NCBI RefSeq assembly: GCF_003352005.1
Contig: NZ_CP024848.1
Coordinates: 2,055,001-2,119,000, forward strand
Direction: 5' to 3'
DNA length: 64,000 nt
DNA from: Oceanobacillus zhaokaii
Lineage (GTDB): Bacteria; Bacillota; Bacilli; Bacillales; Amphibacillaceae
The position numbers and the translations under genes were made by a program. The notes under the pieces were generated by a model. It made no database searches, was not told the origin of the DNA, and saw nothing but the letters and a program-made list of their open reading frames with translations. How positions within the stretch are numbered: the stretch's first letter is position 1; each line of letters starts with the position of its first letter. Of this stretch, positions 24,906-33,842 are shown piece by piece.

Positions 24906-25163
24906 TTAGTCAACCATTTTGTCGTTGTTTTGCTCTCTTTTGCGTTTCCCTTTATATTTTCTCCAACTTACATACGATAATGTACTAATTATTAGTCCAG
25001 CAATGATTAATGACGAGTAAATAAATGTTGCCCACTCTGAGTTGTTTTCGGATACAGCAACCGTTTGTTGCGGGTTTGCATATACTGGAATGGCATTTAT
25101 TGCCATTATCACTATGAGAATGACGAGTGGTAATAAAAGATAAAGCCTTCTTCTTTTTACCAA
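24906..25163 (-). CDS. Short membrane protein in the ypjB position
   Basis: An 85-residue protein: basic N-terminus, hydrophobic segment ending in AxA-type VYANPQ (signal peptide or anchor, about 7-28), a short linker of about 20 residues, then a transmembrane helix ending in TLSYVSWRKYKGKRKREQ. It sits exactly where B. subtilis has ypjB, a sporulation gene of about 264 residues, and its C-terminal helix with SYV.WRKYKGK resembles the end of that protein as I remember it. I infer a YpjB that has lost its large extracellular domain. The start is TTG, seven bases after GAGGT; GTG at 25172 is an alternative. Confidence 0.6.
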   Translation of the reverse strand: MVKRRRLYLLLPLVILIVIMAINAIPVYANPQQTVAVSENNSEWATFIYSSLIIAGLIISTLSYVSWRKYKGKRKREQNNDKMVD

Positions 25164-25229
25164 AGAAATCACCTCACATACATCTTATTTAATAAATGTA
25201 TGAAGGTATTTAAACATTTATAACAAGAA

Positions 25230-25805
25230 CTAATTCTGTGCTTTGTTTCTAACGGTAAGGAAGTGGGCAATTAATATTGATAAAATACTTAACCAAAATG
25301 TAAAGTATCCAATTTCTCCCATAAAGTTTGAAAGCACGGAATAGTTGGGCATCATACCAAATACATAATCGATCACGACATCATGTAATACCCAAATTGC
25401 TGCAATTGCAATATGCCTAAGTTTAATTTTGTAAAACGGGGCATAGAGTAAGCCTTGAATCGCCATTCCCGCATGCGAAGCCATTAACATATAACCTTGC
25501 CAGCTAAGTGACCCCTCAATAATTAAGGTTAGCAGATTCATTACTACAGCCCATATTCCGTATTTAAATAATGTAGTGACTGCCAGTGCCTCAATATATG
25601 GAACATGTTTATCAAATATAAAGAATAGAAGAAAGATAGTAAAAAAAAGACTAGCGGTTGGACTATCAGGAACAAATGGCAAGAAGATATCCGGAGTAAT
25701 TGCTAATTGTCCCCAATACCACATATATCCATAAATTGTTCCAAATAAATTAATGATAAATAAGCAAAGTAAGAAGCGTTTATCAAGAAGTATGTATCGT
25801 ATCAT
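25230..25805 (-). CDS. ypjA: DUF1405 membrane protein (YpjA)
   Basis: A 191-residue integral membrane protein with about five or six transmembrane helices and short loops, among them a proline-rich loop with FLPFVPDSPTASLFF and an IWVLHDVVIDY helix typical of the DUF1405 family. Located beside qcrABC as in B. subtilis. Function unknown. It is followed by the short YpjB-like gene. Confidence 0.83.
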   Translation of the reverse strand: MIRYILLDKRFLLCLFIINLFGTIYGYMWYWGQLAITPDIFLPFVPDSPTASLFFTIFLLFFIFDKHVPYIEALAVTTLFKYGIWAVVMNLLTLIIEGSLSWQGYMLMASHAGMAIQGLLYAPFYKIKLRHIAIAAIWVLHDVVIDYVFGMMPNYSVLSNFMGEIGYFTFWLSILSILIAHFLTVRNKAQN

Positions 25806-25844
25806 CTTTTAACCTGCCTTATTTAGAATGTTCACATATATCGT

Positions 25845-25886
25845 TAAAAAACACCTTCACCAACCAAGTGGCAAAGGTGTTTTTTT
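25845..25886 (-). terminator. Terminator of the qcrABC operon
   Basis: AAAAAACACCTT pairs with AAGGTGTTTTTT across a 17-base loop, about 45 bases after the qcrC stop. Confidence 0.83.
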
Positions 25887-25930
25887 AATATCCAATTTTC
25901 CTATGTGAGTGAAAGAATAGGAAGTTGTTT

Positions 25931-26707
25931 TTACTCGGCAGATTCGTTTACTGTAATAATGAAATCTGCTAATTGCTCTAGTTCCTCATCAGAACCTGTA
26001 AAAATTCCTGCTGGCATTGCACCAATACCTTCTTTAGCGATTGTTGCAATTTCCTCGGCAGAATGTTCGGTTCCAACTAGAGTTGGCGCTGCTGCAGAAC
26101 CTTCTAACTCTGCACCATGACATGTCATACAGCTTGCCTCATAAGCAGCGAAACCTTCATGCTCTGTGTCAACAACAACGGAGCTCTCGGGAATCGGTTT
26201 GTTTGCTTCTGCTCGCTCTTGCCAATTAACATGTGACGCAGAAGTGTATGTTAACCAGATTACAGATACTAATCCTAGTAACATCATACCTACTGCAATT
26301 GGACGTTGATGTGGTCTTCTTCCAGGACCATTGTCTAAAAATGGTGCCAAGAGTAGTGCTCCAAATGCTAGTCCAGGAAGTACAAGAATACCGAATAAAA
26401 TAAAATCACCACTGGCATATTTGTATTTTAAAAGTTCATATAAGAACAAGAAGTACCAATCTGGCAATGGTATATAGGCTGCATCTGTAGGATCAGCCAT
26501 TCCCTCTAATGGAGAAGGATGTGCTAATGTTAAAATAAGGAATCCAACTAAAAACACAGCACCTACTAACCATTCTTTTAATAAAAAGTTGGGCCAAAAC
26601 GCTTCTGTTCTACCAGGATATTCGGAATAGTCTTTTGGTATTTGTGATGTTTTCTCAGCTTTGATCCGAGAATCCCCAACAAATTTCATACCTTTTCCTC
26701 TATGCAT
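25931..26707 (-). CDS. qcrC: Menaquinol:cytochrome c reductase, fused cytochrome b/c subunit
   Basis: Subunit of the bc-type complex that passes electrons from menaquinol to cytochrome c. The 258 residues join a subunit-IV-like part with three membrane helices (about 45-160) to a C-terminal cytochrome c domain: heme motif Cys193-Met-Thr-Cys196-His197 and the axial Met in GAMPAGIF. This fusion is the Bacillus form. The opening MHRGKGMKFVGDSR is nearly the same as in B. subtilis. Ribosome site GGAGGGG. Confidence 0.97.
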   Translation of the reverse strand: MHRGKGMKFVGDSRIKAEKTSQIPKDYSEYPGRTEAFWPNFLLKEWLVGAVFLVGFLILTLAHPSPLEGMADPTDAAYIPLPDWYFLFLYELLKYKYASGDFILFGILVLPGLAFGALLLAPFLDNGPGRRPHQRPIAVGMMLLGLVSVIWLTYTSASHVNWQERAEANKPIPESSVVVDTEHEGFAAYEASCMTCHGAELEGSAAAPTLVGTEHSAEEIATIAKEGIGAMPAGIFTGSDEELEQLADFIITVNESAE

Positions 26708-26723
26708 CGCTTTCCCCTCCTTT

Positions 26724-27398
26724 TTATAGTGGTCCAGAAATACCTTGTCTACGAATTAGAATAAAATGTACTGCGAGTAGTGCAAATAAAGCAGCTGGTA
26801 AGAAAAATACATGAATAGCAAAGAATCTTGTTAACGTCTGTGCCCCAACAATTGTTGCATCACCAGCTAAAAGAGTCTTAAGCTCGGTACCGATAAATGG
26901 AACCTGTTCAGCAATTTCCAGACCAACCTGTGTTGCGAAATAGGCTTTATTATCCCAAGGCAATAAATAACCTGTAAAGCCTAAACCAAGCATTACAAAG
27001 AAAATTAATACCCCAACAATCCAGTTAAGTTCACGTGGTTTCTTATATGCCCCTTGGAAAAATACGCGTAAAGTATGTAATAATAACATAACGATAACAA
27101 CACTAGCTCCCCAGTGATGCATGCCCCTAACAATTTGCCCGTGGGCAACTTCTGATTGTAAGTAATAAACAGATTTCCATGCATTCTCAATATCTGGAAC
27201 ATAATACATTGTCAAGAACATTCCAGAAAGAATTTGTATTACTACGACGAAAAATGTTAAACCGCCAAAACAATAGACAAATGCAGAAAAATTGTGGGCT
27301 GGATTAACATGTTCGGGTACTTCATGGTCCGCAATATCACGCCAAATCGGCGTAATATCTATTCGTTCATCAATCCAGTCATAAATTTTCTGTAACAT
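26724..27398 (-). CDS. qcrB: Menaquinol:cytochrome c reductase, cytochrome b subunit
   Basis: A 224-residue b6-type cytochrome with four membrane helices and the paired heme-ligating histidines (GMHHWGAS and the later FAIHVFFLP/AVHFILIRR helix). It carries quinol oxidation with QcrC and the Rieske protein. Sits between qcrA and qcrC with short gaps. Confidence 0.96.
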   Translation of the reverse strand: MLQKIYDWIDERIDITPIWRDIADHEVPEHVNPAHNFSAFVYCFGGLTFFVVVIQILSGMFLTMYYVPDIENAWKSVYYLQSEVAHGQIVRGMHHWGASVVIVMLLLHTLRVFFQGAYKKPRELNWIVGVLIFFVMLGLGFTGYLLPWDNKAYFATQVGLEIAEQVPFIGTELKTLLAGDATIVGAQTLTRFFAIHVFFLPAALFALLAVHFILIRRQGISGPL

Positions 27399-27404
27399 GA
27401 GTGA

Positions 27405-27917
27405 TTACGCCCCCTTTCTATCAATCGCATTACCTAAAAACAATATCCCATTTTCCACTTTTTGTTCATAAACAGCTAACGGAGCTAATGGAGGTGTACC
27501 AGGTATGTTCGTTCCGTCCTTTTCATAGCGCCCATCATGACACGGACAGTAAAATTGCTCAGGGTATTGCTCGCTCCCTTCCCATGATACAACACAGCCC
27601 AGATGTGTACAGATTGGTGATAATGCTACAATTTCACCATCATCATCCTTATATACCCATGCTGTTTTACTTGGTTCAGATTCATACCATCCGTCTACTT
27701 GCTCAATCGTCCAATCAACACGTTGTGGCTCTGTCGTAATATCGTCAACAGATAAGCCGACATTTGCATAATCACCAGAATCTGATTTCTTTAGAACTGG
27801 ATCAATCGCCATGCGAATTGGAGAAACAAGTAATCCAGCTGCCATAAATCCCCCAACACCCATAAGTGAATAATTTAGAAACTGTCTACGGGAAACTTGT
27901 TGTTTCTCTTTGCTCAT
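27405..27917 (-). CDS. qcrA: Rieske iron-sulfur subunit of the menaquinol:cytochrome c reductase
   Basis: First gene of qcrABC. The 170 residues begin with a twin-arginine-like signal (SRRQFLNYSLMGVGG) that also anchors the protein. The 2Fe-2S cluster is held by Cys103, His105, Cys124 and His127 in CTHLGC and CPCHDG; Cys108 and Cys126 form the family disulfide. The ATG follows GGGGGG. A good promoter lies at 27982-28010. Confidence 0.97.
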   Translation of the reverse strand: MSKEKQQVSRRQFLNYSLMGVGGFMAAGLLVSPIRMAIDPVLKKSDSGDYANVGLSVDDITTEPQRVDWTIEQVDGWYESEPSKTAWVYKDDDGEIVALSPICTHLGCVVSWEGSEQYPEQFYCPCHDGRYEKDGTNIPGTPPLAPLAVYEQKVENGILFLGNAIDRKGA

Positions 27918-27981
27918 GACTTTCCCCCCTCTTTACGTTAATCACGGTTACTCAAATATTTCAGATTACTAGGACAATACC

Positions 27982-28010
27982 ATGATAGCGCAATCTATTT
28001 ATTCGGTCAA
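27982..28010 (-). promoter_or_regulatory. qcrABC promoter
   Basis: On the minus strand TTGACC (28010-28005), 17-base spacer, TATCAT (27987-27982). About 65 bases before the qcrA start codon. Confidence 0.7.
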
Positions 28011-28120
28011 TAAATATCCATCCTTTAAACTAAATAATTGCCTGATATTGTCTGAAAAGAGAGATTACTAGTGAAACCCTTCGCAATAGAAGTTGCTAGT
28101 AGATTTAAAGATAAATTATC

Positions 28121-28573
28121 CTACCAATAGGAACGAATTAATTCTATGATTTGATTAACTTGATCACGAATTACTGCTTTCATTTCATTTGATTGAAGAT
28201 TACCTGATTGGACAGATGGTAACCAAAGCAAGTGTCCATCTAGTGCCTGTTCATTCTTTTTCCAAGCTGCATCTAATGTTAGTAGAAAAATGCTGGTAAA
28301 GGGCTGCTTTTTTATGTCTGTAATCCAAGCATTAATTCGCCTTATTTCCGCTTCTTTTTCTGCTGATTTTAAATAAGAATATGTAGGCATTAGCATTACT
28401 CTGCCTGCAAGCACCTTCTCTATCTCACTAGCAAATATAGTTAGAAGTTCATTTTGAAATGCTAGTTTCTCTGAATTGGCATCCATGTGAAATGGCATGC
28501 AGGGAATAATAATCGTATCTACGTATTGCTTTGCATTTTCATACTGATTTAAATCTGAACTTCTCCACCTCAT
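28121..28573 (-). CDS. ypiF: DUF2487 protein (YpiF)
   Basis: A 150-residue soluble alpha/beta protein without known function. The MRWRSSDLNQYENAK start, the MPTYSYLK middle and the position between ypiB and qcrA match B. subtilis YpiF. The ATG lies eight bases after GGGGGA. No motif suggests an activity. Confidence 0.75.
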   Translation of the reverse strand: MRWRSSDLNQYENAKQYVDTIIIPCMPFHMDANSEKLAFQNELLTIFASEIEKVLAGRVMLMPTYSYLKSAEKEAEIRRINAWITDIKKQPFTSIFLLTLDAAWKKNEQALDGHLLWLPSVQSGNLQSNEMKAVIRDQVNQIIELIRSYW

Positions 28574-28618
28574 TTAATGAATCCCCCCTTCTATCTTAAA
28601 AATAGTATCTCAATTTGG

Positions 28619-28660
28619 CAAAAAAAAAATCAACCTATTGCCTCTGCAATTTAGGTTGAA
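28619..28660 (-). terminator. Terminator after ypiB
   Basis: TCAACCTA pairs with TAGGTTGA across a 14-base loop and is followed on the minus strand by about ten T residues. Confidence 0.82.
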
Positions 28661-28693
28661 TAAAGAAACCTTTTTCAAGTATATGGAAGCTGA

Positions 28694-29212
28694 TTAGACA
28701 GGGGTGATAAATTTCTCTTGATCCATTTCATCTAATGCCTGATCGATTTCTTTTAAAAGTATTTTTCGCTTATAATCAAAAACGGTTTTGTCTAATATTT
28801 GTTTCGCAATATCTCTTTCCCTCTTTGTAATAAAATAGTCATCAGGTATAAAGGGATTTTCCTCCATAATAGACGCATAGTAAGCATTTTGATTCGCATT
28901 TTTGAAATTTAGCTGAATATATAAATCTTCTTGCTGATTTAAGCGAATATCATGAAAGGATTTCTCGGCGTCCGTGGTCACTAATTGATTCTTATAGAAG
29001 CGAAAGGGCACTTCATCAGAACAATGGGCTGTCATCACGATACCCCTGGGAGTAAATTTCACATCCTGTACAAAATGTACATTAGTTAATATTTCCTTAT
29101 GATTTACTAAATAATTTAAAATCCAGACGCTTTCTCGTTTCTTTAACTGATAATGATTTAAAAACCACTGAATAAAGCCTTTTTTATCATTAATAGAATT
29201 AGGAGTATTCAT
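28694..29212 (-). CDS. ypiB: UPF0302 protein YpiB
   Basis: A 172-residue soluble protein of the YpiB/UPF0302 family: an N-terminal helical part (KKGFIQWFLNHYQLKKRE) and a C-terminal part with MEENPFIPDDYF. Its role is not known; neighbourhood with the TPR gene ypiA is conserved. I start at the ATG at 29212, eight bases after GGAGG; the GTG one codon earlier is less well placed. Confidence 0.83.
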   Translation of the reverse strand: MNTPNSINDKKGFIQWFLNHYQLKKRESVWILNYLVNHKEILTNVHFVQDVKFTPRGIVMTAHCSDEVPFRFYKNQLVTTDAEKSFHDIRLNQQEDLYIQLNFKNANQNAYYASIMEENPFIPDDYFITKRERDIAKQILDKTVFDYKRKILLKEIDQALDEMDQEKFITPV

Positions 29213-29243
29213 CACTTCTTCCTCCCTTTATATATTACTTACT

Positions 29244-30515
29244 TTAAGCATATGGAGAATCATCATTTCTTGATAATTTTAATCGATTTGCAAATTCCTC
29301 GACTTCCCCATCTAAAGGTTGTAATAGTAAATAAGATTCAAAAATCGGAATCGCTTCTCCTATCCTCCCTTCTTCTGTTAGAAAGTATCCATATTCCTTC
29401 ACGAAGTCACTATCCTGGCTTAGAGTATTATATGCTTCTTTATAATGATTTAATGCATGGTCATAGGAATCAATTTCATTATATGCTCTCGCTAATTCCC
29501 ATTCATATAGTGGATCATCTGCATCTGACTTTTTAATTTCTAACAATAGATCGATAATTGCATGATAATTCATTTGTTTTTTGAATAGTTCAATTAAAAA
29601 CAGCACTGCTTCTTTATAATCAGTGTCAAGTGCGACAGCATTTCGCGCAAATTCTTCACTTTGTTTATCCTCACCAAATTGATGTGCAAATGTTGCAGCC
29701 TGTAAAAGTAATTCTTTATTGAACTCGTCTATCTGAATTCCTCTTTTTGAGATAGCATAACCTTCCTCTGGTCTTCCTTCTTCCTCATATGCTCTTGCCA
29801 GCTGATAATAAACAGTATGATAATACGGATCGAGGTCGATTACATGCTCCCAGGCTTTTATCGCAATATCCGTTCGTTCCGCTTGATATGCTGTAATACC
29901 ATATCTAAATAGACGTTCAGGATCCTCGTTTTCATGTTCTTTATAATAGCTTAATGCCTTTTCGTATTCCCCCGCAGCTGCATATGCTTCACCTAATCGG
30001 TCATCTATTGAAACAGCAACAATTTCTTTCGTATCAACCTTTTCATAATATAAAATAGCTTTCTTATACTCTCCAATTGAGAAGTATAACTCAGCAAGTG
30101 CAAAATCAATGATTTCTTCATTTGGTTCCAGCTGTTTTGCGATAAGCAATTTTTGTTCAGCTACTTCAAATAATCCTTGTGATTGATATAAATCAGCTAA
30201 TTGAAGTAATGCTTGAACATATAATTCATCCTCTTCTTTAATTCCCACTAATAGATTTATCGCCGATTCATCATCTTCTAGTTCAATAAAAACCTCCGAA
30301 ATTGTAAGCTTCAGCTCACTTTCATCCGGATATATTTCTAATAGCTCTGTTAATAAATCTCTTGCTTCTTGTAAAAATCCCAATTGCAAATATAGCTGTG
30401 CAATCGTAAATTTTTCATCATCAGATGCAATTTCAATATGTTGTCTTAAAAGCTTCAATGCTTTTTCAGCTTCATTATTTTCAAATAATTGTACAGCTTC
30501 CATAATGGTATCCAT
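29244..30515 (-). CDS. ypiA: Tetratricopeptide-repeat protein YpiA
   Basis: A cytoplasmic protein of 423 residues built almost wholly of TPR helices (about eleven repeats, e.g. ALLQLADLYQSQGLFEVA and DRLGEAYAAAGEYEKALSYY), the same length as B. subtilis YpiA. TPRs bind protein partners; the partner is unknown. ATG at 30515 follows AAAGGA by seven bases. It leads the ypiA-ypiB transcription unit. Confidence 0.88.
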   Translation of the reverse strand: MDTIMEAVQLFENNEAEKALKLLRQHIEIASDDEKFTIAQLYLQLGFLQEARDLLTELLEIYPDESELKLTISEVFIELEDDESAINLLVGIKEEDELYVQALLQLADLYQSQGLFEVAEQKLLIAKQLEPNEEIIDFALAELYFSIGEYKKAILYYEKVDTKEIVAVSIDDRLGEAYAAAGEYEKALSYYKEHENEDPERLFRYGITAYQAERTDIAIKAWEHVIDLDPYYHTVYYQLARAYEEEGRPEEGYAISKRGIQIDEFNKELLLQAATFAHQFGEDKQSEEFARNAVALDTDYKEAVLFLIELFKKQMNYHAIIDLLLEIKKSDADDPLYEWELARAYNEIDSYDHALNHYKEAYNTLSQDSDFVKEYGYFLTEEGRIGEAIPIFESYLLLQPLDGEVEEFANRLKLSRNDDSPYA

Positions 30516-30803
30516 CAAAACATCCTTTCCTAATAGACGGGTACTAATGCCAATCTAAATAACACTACTTAATTGTAATATACAATGTTAATTATGAAAA
30601 GATATTGGTTTCTGTTCTAGTAGATAAGCTGTTTTCAAAAAAGCAGTTGCTTTATATAGCGAAAGATAATAAGCATTTATTTGTTAACTAGAAAAAATTG
30701 TGATCTCAAATCTGGATGGCGGTTCTATTTACAGGAATCTCCATTCCTTGTGCTAAATCAATTACGATCATTAGTAGGTTTGCATTTTTAGTTAATGCAC
30801 AAT

Positions 30804-30932
30804 CCCCAGCGGAAGAAATACACGAAGACTCCTGCGGGAAACAGAACCTAGGTGAGACAACGAAGTTTGACAGCACGAGTAGGCTCACCTTGCTGCCCTA
30901 AGGTGCGCGAAGTGTATTTCTGGAGCGACTGG
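30804..30932. repeat. Dispersed Bacillaceae intergenic repeat with nested inverted arms
   Basis: Outer arms CCAG...AGAAATACAC (30814-30823) and GTGTATTTCT..GG (30912-30921), inner arms AGGTGAG (30850-30856) and CTCACCT (30884-30890). It also has CCTGCGGGAAACAG and GCTCACC segments that I remember from repeats scattered between genes in many Bacillaceae. The folded RNA would be a long rod. It lies in the 530-base gap between ypiA and aroA; the other parts of that gap show nothing recognisable except the aroA terminator. The short frames across it on both strands look like chance. Confidence 0.72.
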
Positions 30933-31009
30933 CCCGTGAGTTCTCTTCACTCCAAACTAGTTCATCCCAAATCTATATAGCAAGCGATATTTAATCGGCA
31001 AATATAAAT

Positions 31010-31041
31010 AGAAGAACTTACTATTAATAGTAAGCTCTTCT
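31010..31041 (-). terminator. Terminator of the aro operon
   Basis: AGAAGAACTTACTA pairs with TAGTAAGCTCTTCT (one G-U on the transcript) with a 4-base loop, immediately after the aroA stop. The minus-strand tail is T-rich (TATTTATATTTG). Confidence 0.8.
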
Positions 31042-31045
31042 ATAA

Positions 31046-32338
31046 TCAGACAGTAATTTCCTTTAAATGTTCGAAAAAGTTTGGATAGGAAATGTAAATG
31101 GAAGAATCATCATCAATTTCAACATCATCTTTTGCAATTAATGATGCGATTGCTCCCATCATTGCAATACGATGATCATTATAGGACTTGATTTCACCAC
31201 CTGTAAGCGTGGTTTTTCCATGGATGACCATTCCGTCATCTGTTGCTTCAATATTAGCTCCAAGCGTCGTTAAAACGTCTACAACAGCATTAATACGATC
31301 TGTTTCTTTCACTCGAAGTTCTTCTGCATCGCGAATGACAGTGGTTCCTTCGATTTGGGTAGCTAATAATGCAAGAACAGGAATCTCATCGATTAAACGA
31401 GGTATAATTTCACCTTGGATAACGATGCTATTAAGTTCTTTATACGTAATAGTGAGATCACCAAATTCTTCCCCGCCACTTACCTGTTGATTTGTAATTT
31501 GTAAATCAGCCCCCATTGTAAGAAGCACATCTATTATCCCTGTACGCGTTTGATTTAAGCCAACGTTTTTCAGGGTTAGTTTACTACCTGGAACAATTGC
31601 ACCAGCCACTAGAAAGAATGCAGCAGATGAGATATCTCCAGGTACATATACATTTGTGGCAGTTAATGTCTGGATGTTTGTGATTGTCGTTTCACTTCCA
31701 TCAGATGATATGGCTGCCCCAAATGCTTGTAACATGTTTTCGGTATGATTACGGGTTGGTGTATTTTCAATTACTTTCGTTTCACCATTAGCAAATAAAC
31801 CAGCCAATAATATAGCTGACTTCACTTGCGCACTTTTAACCGGAAGTGTATAGGTAATTCCTTGTAAAGAGTTTCCTTTAATGGAAAGTGGCAAATAACT
31901 CCCAGCTTTTCTGCCATCGATTGTAGCGTTCATCTCTCTTAGTGGATCAATTACCCGATCCATTGGGCGCTCCGTAAGCGATGCATCACCGTAAACAGTA
32001 GTGAAAAATGGTAAGCCAGCAAGAATTCCTAACATTAATCTTGTCGTTGTTCCGGAATTACCAAAGTATAAAGGCTCTAATGGTTCCTGTAATGCATTAG
32101 AACCCTTACCATCAATAATTACAGTTGATTCTTGTTTTTCAATGGATACACCCATTAATTGAAATGCTTTAACGGTCCGCATACAGTCTTCGCCATCTAA
32201 GAAATTAGATACCTTTGTTGTCCCATTTGCAATGGAACCGAGAATTACTGCGCGATGAGAAATAGATTTATCACCCGGAATTTCCAATTCCCCAAGCAAA
32301 GGTTTATTAAAAGGTGCTAATACATGCGTTGCCATCAT
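31046..32338 (-). CDS. aroA: 5-enolpyruvylshikimate-3-phosphate synthase
   Basis: Joins shikimate-3-phosphate and PEP, the sixth step to chorismate (gene called aroE in B. subtilis). About 430 residues in two domains; conserved segments GDKSISHR, GNSGTTTRLM, RPMDRV, SAQVKSA, ETDRI and YNDHRIAM are all present. RPMxR and SAQxK are the form I associate with class II, relatively glyphosate-insensitive enzymes. The start is one of two adjacent ATGs; the first is seven bases after AAGGA. Last gene of the aro operon. Confidence 0.95.
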   Translation of the reverse strand: MMATHVLAPFNKPLLGELEIPGDKSISHRAVILGSIANGTTKVSNFLDGEDCMRTVKAFQLMGVSIEKQESTVIIDGKGSNALQEPLEPLYFGNSGTTTRLMLGILAGLPFFTTVYGDASLTERPMDRVIDPLREMNATIDGRKAGSYLPLSIKGNSLQGITYTLPVKSAQVKSAILLAGLFANGETKVIENTPTRNHTENMLQAFGAAISSDGSETTITNIQTLTATNVYVPGDISSAAFFLVAGAIVPGSKLTLKNVGLNQTRTGIIDVLLTMGADLQITNQQVSGGEEFGDLTITYKELNSIVIQGEIIPRLIDEIPVLALLATQIEGTTVIRDAEELRVKETDRINAVVDVLTTLGANIEATDDGMVIHGKTTLTGGEIKSYNDHRIAMMGAIASLIAKDDVEIDDDSSIYISYPNFFEHLKEITV

Positions 32339-32373
32339 GACCACTTCCTTTTTCAGTTCAAATTATACTCTCA

Positions 32374-33471
32374 TTATAAAATCGTTGTGTCAAACCCATT
32401 ATTTTGTAGGAATATCGAGCTTTCCGCTTGTGCTTCTTTAGAATAAAAGCTCAATCTCAAGACACCTGTTATTCCTTCTCGCATTTCCAAGATTTCAATA
32501 TTTTTAATGCTGATCTGCTGATCTGCTAAAAGTTGTACAACTGCTGCAATAGCACCTGTTTGGTCTTTAATGTCAACATACACATCATAAAAAGAAGGGA
32601 TGACACCTTTATCTTTACTAGGCAGACCATCGCGATAATTCTTAGCATTTTGTAAGTATGTAATCATATCATTCTTCTTATTGTTATCTACTAGTATTTT
32701 TAAATCAATCATCTCTTGAATCCATTCTTCTAACAGCACTGACATTTTTTCACGATTATGATAGAAGATGTCTTGCCACAATTCTGGATTACTTGAAGCT
32801 ATTCTTGTAATATCACGAAAACCACCTGCTGCAAGATTCGGAAGATATGAATGTGTATCCCCCCACTTTCTCGCTTGATGAACTAAAGAAGAGGCAATCA
32901 AATGTGGAAAATGGGACACAACTCCTGTCATTTCATCATGCTCATCAGGACTTAAAACAATAAATTTACTTCTCGTATTTTTTAATACGTCTTTAAGGAT
33001 TTCTACCTTTTCCTCTGTACTGCGAATAGAAGGGGTTAATACATAAGTTGCATTTTCAAATAAATGTGCTTTAGCAGCGCTGATTCCTCTTTTATGGGAA
33101 CCAGCCATTGGATGTCCGCCGATAAAGCTAATTTTATCATTAGTCAATGACGATGCTGCATTAATAATGGAACTTTTTACAGAAGCAACATCTGATACAA
33201 TCATCTCTTTTGAGAGCTGCAATTCATTTAATTTTCCTATTAACTGAATGGATTCGGATATTGGTGCCGCTAAAATAACGATATCTGCATCCTGTACAGA
33301 TTCCGTAAAGGATGTCGAAGTCTCGTGGACAATCCCATTTAATATTGCAAACTCTAATGAATCTTGATTAACATCATAGCCAATAACATAATTTTCTTCT
33401 GATTTCATTATGCTTTTTGCCAATGAACCACCTATTAAACCAAGTCCCGCAATCACTACAGTTCTTCTCAA
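32374..33471 (-). CDS. tyrA: Prephenate dehydrogenase with ACT domain
   Basis: Oxidatively decarboxylates prephenate to 4-hydroxyphenylpyruvate for tyrosine. The 365 residues have an NAD-binding GLGLIGGSLAKS, GGHPMAGSHKRG and a helical dimer domain; a C-terminal ACT domain (about 295-365) suggests feedback control by an amino acid. Starts with TTG after AAGGGTGAA, overlapping aroH by 4 bases. In B. subtilis trpEDCFBA and hisC lie between aroH and tyrA; here they are directly joined. Confidence 0.95.
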   Translation of the reverse strand: MRRTVVIAGLGLIGGSLAKSIMKSEENYVIGYDVNQDSLEFAILNGIVHETSTSFTESVQDADIVILAAPISESIQLIGKLNELQLSKEMIVSDVASVKSSIINAASSLTNDKISFIGGHPMAGSHKRGISAAKAHLFENATYVLTPSIRSTEEKVEILKDVLKNTRSKFIVLSPDEHDEMTGVVSHFPHLIASSLVHQARKWGDTHSYLPNLAAGGFRDITRIASSNPELWQDIFYHNREKMSVLLEEWIQEMIDLKILVDNNKKNDMITYLQNAKNYRDGLPSKDKGVIPSFYDVYVDIKDQTGAIAAVVQLLADQQISIKNIEILEMREGITGVLRLSFYSKEAQAESSIFLQNNGFDTTIL

Positions 33472-33842
33472 CGTAATTCACCCTTAATTAAATCTGGTCT
33501 TAATTTAATTGCTTCATTGTGAAAAATATGTTTGATTTCGTGCTGTGGTTTGTCGGTGTTGACAACCATCATAATGCGGATGCATGCGGGTAAACTGTTA
33601 TCAACATCTATTTCTGCCATACACATAACAGGCACATACGTCCATCCTGGGATTTCTCGTAACGCCTTTGCGGGAAAGGTTGCTGTCAAGTCCTTTGTAA
33701 CCGAAATAAACACGTGGGAAACATCTGTTGGATCAATACTATTCTTATCTATCATTTCTTCAACTAATACCTTTGTAGTTCTAATCATCTGTTTTTCATC
33801 ATTTGCTGTACAAGTTGTAGCTCCTCTAACACCACGACTCAT
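33468..33842 (-). CDS. aroH: Chorismate mutase, AroH type
   Basis: Rearranges chorismate to prephenate. The 124 residues are the trimeric beta/alpha type of B. subtilis AroH: RGVRGATT at the start (Arg of the active site), SVTKDLTATFPAKALREIPGW and IRIMMVVNTD. It overlaps aroB (ATGA) and tyrA by 4 bases each, so translation is coupled. Confidence 0.96.
   Translation of the reverse strand: MSRGVRGATTCTANDEKQMIRTTKVLVEEMIDKNSIDPTDVSHVFISVTKDLTATFPAKALREIPGWTYVPVMCMAEIDVDNSLPACIRIMMVVNTDKPQHEIKHIFHNEAIKLRPDLIKGELR

Noticed and set aside
30706..30901. 60-codon frames on both strands between ypiA and aroA
   Set aside because: They lie across the folded repeat and have no ribosome sites; repeated non-coding DNA often gives such frames.
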